Shown one piece after another: positions 55,845 to 64,000 of a stretch of DNA of 64,000 bases; the first letter of the stretch is position 1; every line of letters begins with the position of its first letter. The notes under the pieces were generated by a model. That model was not told the origin of the DNA and did no database searches. It saw nothing but the letters and a program-made list of their open reading frames with translations. The position numbers and the translations under genes are program-made. Origin of the DNA: Escarpia spicata (taxonomy: Eukaryota; Annelida; Polychaeta; Sabellida; Siboglinidae); contig OZ023218.1 in NCBI GenBank assembly GCA_963995525.1, positions 49,613,454-49,677,453 of the forward strand, written 5' to 3'.

Positions 55845-56600
55845 ACATACGAACTGACATGACACAATGAACATTAAGTGTGTCCTTTGTCGCGAAATTA
55901 GTTTGAAACACGAAGAGCAAAACAGTGTGGAGTAGTTTTTAAAAACCTTTAGCATATCAAGCATCGCAACTCCAAATCTTAACACTTTATTTGCACGATG
56001 GAACAACTGTACAGTTGAAACGAAAGAAGACGAACAACAGACATGTCGATATTGTGTAAACAACACAAACATGTCCGTAGACATGACGTCGACCTTCCTT
56101 TTGATGGCACCTAGTTCACTACATGCACGTGTCTCCCGTACGTGCCAATGAATCTCATGCGTCAAAAGTATCTTGTTTATATCTCCCACGACTTGTTTGT
56201 TATATTTCAAAATGGACGCTAACGTAGTGATACAAATGAATGTTAGGCCGGAGTTGGCATGGCAAAGCCGCTGTTGCGTACGATATTTCAACAGTGAACT
56301 TACGTACTGTCATATGCAGATTTTGCACATCTTCATTTCGACTGGAAACCTCCTAATGTTTATCTCTTAATTTCAAATGCAAATATGGATAGCGTATGAT
56401 GAAAATTTGACTAGAAACACAAAAACTTTTCTTTTTCTTTTGAATCTATCTTCCGCTTCGTGTCGGCATAGTTTACTTGTCATAAACAGCAGTCGCGTTG
56501 CCCGACCTATCAATCGTTCGTATCACTCCGCCAGCGTTCCGCCATGAATAATAATCAAGGTGCGGTAGTGGCGCCTCTGTCGGGTGTGTAAGGAATCACC
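55845..56600. other. no gene recognised
   Basis: AT-rich. The minus frame 55833-56291 (152 codons) has unpaired cysteines and no domain. On the minus strand this stretch would be downstream of the cysteine exon at 56608-57034. Confidence 0.4.
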
Positions 56601-56607
56601 TGTCCCG

Positions 56608-57034
56608 TCATCTCTTGGTGTACGACGAGTTGCAGTAGGAATTACCACACACATGGTACTGTATGCTTCCTGGCCGCTGGTGTGAGCAGTGGTGCTCAAT
56701 GCACGCCGCCATCAGATCGGTCCACGATCGCTTTGACGGAACCACCCGAGCGACTCCGACAGCAGCCGAACGCTTCTCGGCGCCATGGCCGAGCGAGTAA
56801 AGACATTTATCCAACATGCAGGTGACGTAACGTTCGGAGAATGTAGCTTCGCCCGTCGCATCGAGGTCGGAACACCGACGGACAACGCAGCGTCTGATGT
56901 ACTCAGGAATGGTTAGCCGGGCGGACGACGACAGTTCGCATTCTACGATGCAGTAGTCCCGCTTCGAACGGGTACGAACGGCTGAACACAGTGACCGACA
57001 GTGCTGACGCACATCGGATGAATCTGCATTAAGG
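56608..57034 (-). CDS. terminal exon of a secreted-type cysteine-hairpin protein (family member C)
   Basis: Unrecognised family, third member beside 5179-5767 and 15471-16071. The exon encodes 141 residues to the stop. It starts after acceptor attgctgttgcag (minus, cag at 57037-57035) in phase 2, the same phase as the other two. Counted from the codon at 57012, cysteines sit at 5, 9, 21, 25, 42, 47, 65, 70, 104, 109, 122 and 127, all in pairs. These are C-X3-C-X11-C-X3-C, C-X4-C-X17-C-X4-C (CVVRRC ... CMLDKC) and C-X4-C-X12-C-X4-C (CIEHHC ... CGNSYC), three predicted disulfide-stapled helical hairpins. The stop follows seven residues after the last cysteine. GC-rich against an AT-rich background. 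The signal-peptide exon was not found. Function is unknown; an extracellular location is inferred from the paired cysteines. Confidence 0.6.
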
Positions 57035-57039
57035 CTGCA

Positions 57040-58005
57040 ACAGCAATTACAGGTCGGGTTATGACGAGAGAAAGTAGTACATTCTGGTCATCAAATATAT
57101 GTTACTTATCAGCTAACATCCGTAACTGAATACAAATTATATTCATCGAACTTAATTTCCCGCGTGTAATTTGGACGTGGAACATTAACCACACCAGATC
57201 GATCTATCAAATTATTATTACACAGGTCGTTAAATAATAAATGCCTATTGTAAACCCGGTGTAACGGGTACTACACACGGTAAACAGCGGAAGACATTGA
57301 TAGCGGTCGCCTGAGGCAGCGACCTATTGACAATCGAGGGATAAGCAGAACCCTTTCAATGGAGTCCGGGTCAATAACAAACAAGCTGCTCCATCAATAT
57401 ATTTCCTCTCAAGAATAGTGCTAACCTATCTGATCAGAATGACAACGTTCAATGTGGTCATTGGATATTAGTGAAACGATCACGTCGTTGTCTTCTGAAC
57501 ATCGACGGCAATGCGTATCATTTGAGAAATTCGTGATAAATGTATATATTATATCTATCCAGTTTGTTCTTACCTTTGACTTTCTGAATATGACCGGTCA
57601 TCTGTAGGTGTTATCTTAAATGTGAAACCTGCAATCAAAATACATACCGTTAGATATCGCTCGAACCGTTGTGTTTTGCTCGTAGCACGTTGATGGAATC
57701 GTAGATTCGGCATCTATGTCGTACAGTGGCGCCGCTCAGCGATCACAGTGGTACTTCATTTACTACTCGCTGTCTTTTTGGCAGACGGTATGTAGAATTT
57801 ATGTTTACGATTGTCACTGACACCGGCGGTTTTCAATGTTTGCCAACATAAAACCGGTGTAGAAGGAATTTTATGACACAACGGTGAAATACAGTTTGGT
57901 GATGTGCGTGATGTTTAGTGATAGATGATGTTAAATGAATAGTGTTTGTTCTTTTGCCCAGAATCATTCAATTATTGGGCGGAAATTCGCTGAATAAATT
58001 GTAGT
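57040..58005. other. putative intron or upstream region, two small hairpins
   Basis: ACCCG-GTGTAA-CGGGT at about 57254-57269 and GGTCGC-CTGAGGCA-GCGACC at about 57305-57324. No exon could be proposed. Confidence 0.4.
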
Positions 58006-58009
58006 TCTA

Positions 58010-58420
58010 CATAGCCTTGATTACCCAGGCGCCGTGAGGTGGCAGCACGTTTTCGCCCCTCACAACTACCTAGGAAATTGAAGCTCTGCCAATGTTACCT
58101 GTAGGGCGGCTTTACCCCAAATTCAGGTAGAGACGACGATTGGCTCTCAGGCCAACTATGAAATAACAAATTAAATAAGGATACACTTTTATATCTGCTA
58201 TAAAAACTATTTAATATTACACTTATATTGAAACATGTCACACACAAAATAAACAGAAATAAAAATATATTTCAGTGGTTTATGTTTATCCTGAACCATG
58301 ATAGACATGCTGAGTGTTGCTATCTAGCGGATAACATTTAAAAGGCGGCTTCAGAACCAGATTCTCTTCCCGGCAAAGTCACGTAGCCGGGCGAGAGTCG
58401 GTTAAGCGAGACTAAATTCT
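58010..58420 (+). repeat. dispersed repeat family R3, long copy
   Basis: Carries CCCAGGCGCCGTGAGGTGGC (58026-58045) and GCGAGAGTCGGTTAAGCGAGACTAAAT (about 58391-58416), both shared with 16690-16850. The roughly 340 bases between the blocks are absent in the other copy. Confidence 0.6.
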
Positions 58421-58424
58421 ACAT

Positions 58425-60025
58425 CGTCCAATTAGTGGTTTGGTGTGTGGGAATGTAGGAACTTAAAGGTATGTGTAGGTACGGACGCATGCGTCTGCAA
58501 AACGTGACAATTACGTGCAACGTTGGCGGTTTAGTATTTGAATGTTGTCTGCACAACTTGAGCATTTCGCGGGGATTTCTTTCAAATTGCCTATATTGTT
58601 TCTGCCGTATTAAACACATCTTGGCAGGCACCTTCAGCATATTTAACAGCATACTTTTAATCACTGTATTACTCCAAGTATGTAGCCCACAGTAAATTGC
58701 GTGATTAGTCGATTCGATAAAGTTCCTAATTTACAACATATTTTATATTTCATATCAATATGAACGGATCACTGTTTCGTTAATATGCCATCGCTACCTA
58801 AGGCATTGGTCTACACGTCCATTAATATGTGTCAAGGTCACACACTTTCAATTGTTATTTCCGATGGAACAAAACATTATATGTGCTTGCATTTATTGCG
58901 TTCAGTGTAAACTAGTAAAAAGCAGCGAAGAAAATTATTTCTCATAGATTTATTAATTGTTTTGGATAGCGACACTGCATAGCATATGATAATATTGTGG
59001 TCAGACCTGATTAACAGGGCGTACGTGGCAAAAACGTCTCGATTGGTTCGTCTGGAGCATGACGAAGAAGCGTACACAACTTGATTTCGAATTATTACAT
59101 ATGCGACCTATAACCGATCACATTTCCTTTCAGAATATGCGTCACCGTGCTATTAGACATACAATTTTGAATGAGGAAATTGAAACAGTTTATCTTAAAC
59201 ATATGATCCCCTAATTCACAAATACGGTATCGTGGAGAGGAAGAAATGCTCCATAAACCGCACTTTACTATTATGACGTAATTAATAATTGTTTATTATT
59301 ATTTAAATATATAATTTCACTCAAAGCTGTGGATTGTGAAATAGACCAATAACAATAGTATCGACTTGCAATCAGGACATTTGGAATCGTTTCACCGCTT
59401 TAAGGAATGTGTCGTTTTTGTGTTGTTTCATAATATGTTACTGATACCTTCAAACGCAAATCCAATTTTGAAACATCGTGCCTTGTTTCGATAGGTTTAC
59501 TTCGTCGTCAGCACTCGGTGCACCTGTCAGATGCTGCTGATGCTCATTATATTACAATTGTCTCCGCAATCCACCTTTTGTAATTGTGTCGGGGAAACGG
59601 TAAGGTATGACAGTGCGGCTGATGCCTTGTTCATTCTAACAAATCGTACATACATGTACAGGAGTGGAACTCCCCCGTGAGGTTCCCCAAGCACTTTCAA
59701 TAGCACCACCCTGGAGCCAAAGGTGTGGCGTGCGTCCACACCGATATACCCTGGCTCTACAAAATTCATTCAACTATAACCCAATGCTGCTCGTTCGTGT
59801 CCCCCGCCGGATCCACGCCTGTCGATAGCTCCATTTTTATACCGGATACTGTTGTACGTTGTATTATAGGTGGCAATAACTGTCAAGTTGTCATGTCAGA
59901 TTATCATCGGCAGCATTGTATAAAAATGACCTCTGGAGGATTGTGTGTGAGTGCGGTCTCAACATGGCATTACAGGCGCCAAAAGGTGCAAGATGAACAC
60001 GGCCATTATAGTCCCAAAACGACTG
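58425..60025. other. no gene recognised
   Basis: The plus frame at 58471-58695 and the facing frames at 59527-59769 (minus) and 59725-60138 (plus) have no recognised domain. The segment 59527-60030 is GC-richer and borders a hAT-like end, so it may be transposon DNA. Confidence 0.4.
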
Positions 60026-60029
60026 TGCT

Positions 60030-60100
60030 CAGTGGCAGATTACCCAATAGGCACAATAGGCACGTGTCTAGGGCCCTCGAAATCCAGGGACCCACGCAGA
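60030..60100 (+). mobile_element. hAT-like terminal fragment
   Basis: CAGTGGCAGATTACCCAATA followed by GGCAC words and CTAGGGCCCTCGAAATCC. This resembles the CAGTGGCGGATT...GGGCCC ends typical of hAT elements that encode ZMYM/TTF-type transposases. The partner end was not identified. Confidence 0.45.
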
Positions 60101-60139
60101 TAACCGAGCATATTTCTGTGTGTAATTATCCAACGTGAA

Positions 60140-60825
60140 ACGCCTTTGTTGTAGTAACATAATTAGTTACAGTGTAATACAAAACGGCTTAATTTGTAGA
60201 ATTAACTAATATATTTTAAAATACCAGTATTAACTGGTTAATAATCAGTTGTAAGTAAAGCTATATAATTGTCGTTCTGGCCTGTACGTCAGCGATAGTT
60301 TAGTGCAGGTACTCTTGTATCGACCAACTTTTATTCTCCGTTACAATATATTATAACAGTATTGTGTTCATGGTGTTTTCAACATATTTCTTTCTCATTC
60401 TCCCACCCCCTCCCACTCTGCTTAAATTGGTTAAATTGACTTCGCCCTCTATACTTGGAAAGCTGCGTTGGTAAAAAAATGTTTTTGCTGATACAATATT
60501 ATCATATTACACTGGCTCTTTTCAAATGTGGCAGATTCGTTTTTTTTTCTTCAGTGACATCTCTATTGCACCCCGCTCGAACCTAATAGTTTGTGCTCGA
60601 TGTCAACGGTCCTTTTTGGAAATGAGTAGTTTGTTTCTGTGGCGTATAACACGGAGACATCGATACCGATCCAACGTCTACGCAAGTACAATACGTATGA
60701 AAGAAGTGACGTTTTCAATAATGATTATCTACCACAAAGCAGATATATTACGTTGCGGACGGTTCAGTTACACAACTCGGGCCTGGAGTATTGTAAACAG
60801 TGTGATAATCAGTTAACAACTTCCC
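60140..60825. other. no gene recognised
   Basis: AT-rich, with a ten-T run near 60540. Short frames only. Confidence 0.4.
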
Positions 60826-60834
60826 TCCTTGGAG

Positions 60835-61310
60835 GGCGACGGACTCCATGACATATTGGACAGAAGATACATCCTTTCTCTTCATTCGTGGTTCCCTTTT
60901 GATGGTTTACGTCCTGCGCTGGTTACTCCCCTTCCCGGTGTCTCCCGCTGCAACCCCAGTCAACTGCCACTTCTCTCCCCATTTCGGTTTCCGCCATCTT
61001 TCTAAAATCACTCTTTGAGAAGTCTCTCCATCTCAACCCTGAACTTTCCCTTTTCCATCGGTCTTGATGTTTCTCTACTCTCTTCGGTAGACTGACCGCA
61101 TTCGTTCTTATCGAGTGGCCTGTCGACACCATCCGGCTTCTTGTGAATCTTCCTGTTAAGCTACATTGCACTTCGGTCTCTCTCCTCAAACCATTAATTT
61201 CATTCCATACACCCTCCTTGTTTCTGTAATACGCCGAACCCACTTATTCATGCAAACGTATAGCCTTTGTTGTTGTTGTTGTTGTTGTAGTTGTTGCACT
61301 GTTAAGCCAC
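60835..61310 (-). mobile_element. RTE-like LINE C-terminal relic, minus strand
   Basis: The minus strand reads QQLQQQQQQQRLYVCMNKWV, RRITETRRVYG, TEVQCSLTGRFTRSRM and an Arg/Lys-rich remainder, collinear with EQQQQKLQVCENSWVRRIT ... VGMQCSVTGGLLRSRLRW of the LINE at 49243-49620. The GTT triplets at 61267-61293 are the antisense of the glutamine run. Several frameshifts are present. Confidence 0.75.
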
Positions 61311-61319
61311 TGTTTCCAG

Positions 61320-61545
61320 CCACATTGGCATGCCCCGGAAAAAAACCGAGGACTCACTCTTTACGAGTTTTGGACGACGACAGCTCAGAGACACCCAATG
61401 GGTGCTTTGACTGCACTGGTTGACAGGTGTTTTGATGGCTGTTCTGAGAATGCAGACGAACTGAACTGATGCTGACAGTGTCACATCTCACATTCAGTTC
61501 TGTGAACAAATAGTAATACAAACGAAAACTGTTTTTTTTCTAAAT
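61320..61545. other. no gene recognised
   Basis: Unique sequence between two LINE relics. Confidence 0.4.
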
Positions 61546-61549
61546 AGCA

Positions 61550-61920
61550 ATCCCTGAATTACAAAAGAACTCAAAGGTATACTAAATGAAAAAACAGCGT
61601 TTTTGAAAGCAAATGGTACATCTGTCAGAGTATTAGTCAAACAGTTTAAAAGCAAAATAAAAATGGCAAACGTGGATTATAAAAGCAAAGTTGACCTTAA
61701 ACTGTTGCCTGGTAATGCCAGCGGTTACTGGATGGGTCTGAACAGAATGATGCCTAGAACACAACGAAACAGCCTCTGGCATCTGGCAATCCCGCTATAT
61801 TTGCTGACGACCTGGACATATTCTATGCCAGATTTGACACCATTGACTATAACGATGAATGTGACAGATTGCGCCAATCGACGAACGAACGAACGAAGAA
61901 GTTTACTGACTCCATGTATA
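61550..61920 (+). mobile_element. LINE relic from the linker before reverse transcriptase
   Basis: Frames encode FKSKIKMANVDYKSKVDLKL, NASGYWMGLNRMM and, after a frameshift near 61785, NPAIFADDLDIFYARFDTID followed by DECDRLRQ. This is the KI+xAKxxYKxKVE...WxGLxxM...LNxFYARFD region between endonuclease and reverse transcriptase of CR1/L2/Rex-like LINEs. It is a short dead fragment ending in ACGA repeats. Confidence 0.7.
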
Positions 61921-61924
61921 TAAA

Positions 61925-62185
61925 AAGTACAATGTTTTCATCCTTCATTGCATAAATACAATAAAACATATACAAACACAAATATACATATACGCATGAT
62001 ACATCATTCGTATGTAATTCAGTAATAGGCTGAACACAAATAATTAATATATTTGAAACATAATATATATCAGACGGAATCGATCAGACGGAATCGGTGT
62101 CCCCTATTAAATCAAAAGTCGCTATCATAGGAGCCACCCCAGTTACGTTTATAACAACATAGGTCCTTTTAATCAACAATGAAGT
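61925..62185. other. no gene recognised
   Basis: AT-rich with a small GATCAGACGGAATC duplication near 62073-62095. Confidence 0.4.
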
Positions 62186-62191
62186 CCATCT

Positions 62192-62400
62192 CATATGCGT
62201 GTGTGTGTGTGCGTGTGTGTGTGTGTGCGTGTGTGTGTATGTGCGTGTGTGTGTGTGTGCGTGTGTGTGTGTGCGTGCGTGTGTGTATGTGTGTGCGTGC
62301 GTGTGTGTGCGTGTGTGTGCGGGTGCGTGTGTGTGTGTGCGTGTGTGTGCGTGTGTGTGTTCGTGTGTGTGTGTGTGCGTTCGTGCATGCGAGTGTATTG
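62192..62400. repeat. (GT)n microsatellite with GC interruptions
   Basis: About 200 bases of GTGTGTGC-type repeats, open in all frames as Val/Cys or Thr/His polymers. Confidence 0.97.
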
Positions 62401-62404
62401 TTTT

Positions 62405-64000
62405 GTATGTGCGTGTATACATGTGTGTACACTCTTAAACTAGCGTCACTGTAATCGATTAATCATTCTCATTACTTCATTTATTATATTATATATTTTG
62501 TTGACATGTATAGCAGTTTTATAGTGCTATACATGTCGTATTTTTGTAAGAAATAATTGTTCACATATATTGTAAAACCTCGCCTACTGTGGGTGTATAT
62601 TTTGTCTTTAATTAAATCGGGAATATCCGTAAGTTACAGCGTGCCTTGTTTTATGCCTAGACAAAGGTTCGTCTTTGGCTTGTAAGTACCGACACCAACG
62701 CTGCATTGTGTGTTCTTGTGACAAGCGTGTGCTTCTGCCTCCAGGGTTAAGACCTTCATCCATTATGAATCGGAAACAGATTCGCACTTTATTACGAAAC
62801 CCCAGACTTAACGTCACAAATCCCGTCGCGACGATCCGCAAGACGAACCAGGAAAGTGAATTATTGTTCGGAAACGACATGTAGTCCACGGGAGGTCAGA
62901 CTGCCGCGTAAGTCCGATATTTTTATGAGGTCGCTCGGTCAATTAAGGCCGTCCTTTGTGAAAGCATGAACGAGGGCATTGAGCCAGACTACGTTATGGT
63001 TTGGCCTCTTCGATAGTAACCAGAAAGGACACCTTTACAAGCTGTGAGCGCTGTGTGCTCTCACAAACACAAGACGTACCTAGCAATTACTTTAACATAA
63101 TATAATAAACAAATATTATTTCCGAAAGTACAACGTGCATGCATGCGTAGTTTGACATATGATAAGGATGTAAAATTGTGTAGTTTAGCGTTGCTTCTGG
63201 TGATGTCAACAACTACACATGAGTAAACCTGTACATTTCAACACTTGCGTGTAGTCTGTAGATCGGAATCAAGTTATATAAGTTTAATCAGTTTCCGTTG
63301 GCCCATTGTAACTCTCATTTCAACAGTGTTTATCGTCAGAGTTGTCCCATGGATGTATGTGTAATTCGTATGTGGATGAATATGTGTATAACTAGATTCA
63401 AAAGTATAGTTAATGTGGGCGTTTGCATACAGAAAACACTCGAAAGAATCTTTTCCAGAAAACGTAATCTTAATTTCGTTTTCAATTTTACTTTGGAGGG
63501 CTGATGCATAAAGTATTGAACACAACCTACTTTGTTACAAAAACGAAACTTTACGTGATACTTATTTGCTACGTTTTGTAGTTCGGATTGCGTTGAAATC
63601 AATATTCAGAACAGGTCAAGAAAATATAAGACCTTCTGATGCTTTAAACATGGCCCGAGGACGTAGAGCGTATGACTTTGATACGTAAAAGCTAGACTAT
63701 CCTATGCCATCTCACTGGGATTCTACGACAGTTAGTTAATCGCTGTTAACTGATGTTTACATAAATTATGTACAACAGCGTTAATTATCCTTACGACAAT
63801 ACCGCATACATTAATAACCCTTTGACTCCACGAAAACCAGCGTAAATAGCATATTCAACAAACATGCTAGCTTCTTCCACGTCTGTATGTCAGCTGTCAT
63901 TGTCTTCCTTTTGTGGAATTATTCTTTGAGTTACTATTACCAGTCTTGAATATTATTTATTACGACATAAATACTTAATCATACTTATTCGTCTTGTGGG
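62405..64000. other. no gene recognised
   Basis: AT-rich DNA to the end of the window, short frames only. No repeat shared with the rest of the window was noticed. Confidence 0.45.

Noticed and set aside
56785..56830. A-box-like TGGCCGAGCGAGTAAAGAC suggesting a tRNA or SINE
   Set aside because: No B box lies at tRNA distance, and the stretch is inside the coding frame of the cysteine exon.
62179..62454. Six overlapping Cys-Val and Thr-His frames
   Set aside because: Dinucleotide-repeat artefacts of the GT tract.

Overview
The window looks like a piece of a lophotrochozoan animal genome, most likely a mollusc (an inference, not proven). The reasons are AT-rich intergenic DNA, very dense microsatellites (CT, CTGT, TA, CA, GACA, GGT, GATT), a 200-base assembly gap, split genes with GT-AG boundaries, tRNA-derived SINEs, degraded LINEs and two hAT-type transposase relics. 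No bacterial-style operon is present, and no complete single-exon host gene was recognised.

Layout. 1-5.1 kb: SINE copies, one with an expanded A box, then a 500-base CT tract. 5.2-5.8 kb (minus): the first of three terminal exons that encode proteins in which the cysteines fall in C-X4-C pairs. 6-7.5 kb: TA, CA and GACA arrays. 9.6 kb: a second full SINE. 14.8 kb: LINE relic and a 33-base dyad repeat. 15.5 kb (minus): second cysteine exon. 21.3-25.1 kb (plus): a multi-exon hAT/ZMYM1-like transposase relic with an in-frame 24-base minisatellite in an exon and a 74-base tRNA-head array in an intron. 28.2-29.5 kb: duplication plus a 26-base array. 32.5-34.9 kb (plus): second hAT transposase pseudogene. 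35.9-38.1 kb: two LINE fragments either side of a 39-base array. 41.5 kb (minus): possible terminal exon of a one-pass membrane protein. 44.9-49.6 kb (plus): a nearly full-length RTE-like LINE, cut by a 1.4-kb terminal-inverted-repeat element, running into a 3.3-kb array of 67-base units. 53.9-55.8 kb: a second dispersed repeat family and a 28-base array. 56.6 kb (minus): third cysteine exon. 60-62 kb: hAT end and two LINE relics, then a GT tract.

Two themes stand out. First, three exons on the same strand (5179-5767, 15471-16071, 56608-57034) have the same intron phase, a stop 4-7 residues after the last cysteine, and paired cysteines predicted to staple helical hairpins. I do not recognise the family. 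Second, several minisatellites start inside transposable-element sequence: the SINE A box, the SINE tRNA head, a conserved hAT motif, and the LINE stop codon with its 3' end. This suggests that tandem amplification of transposon segments is a recurring source of satellites here.
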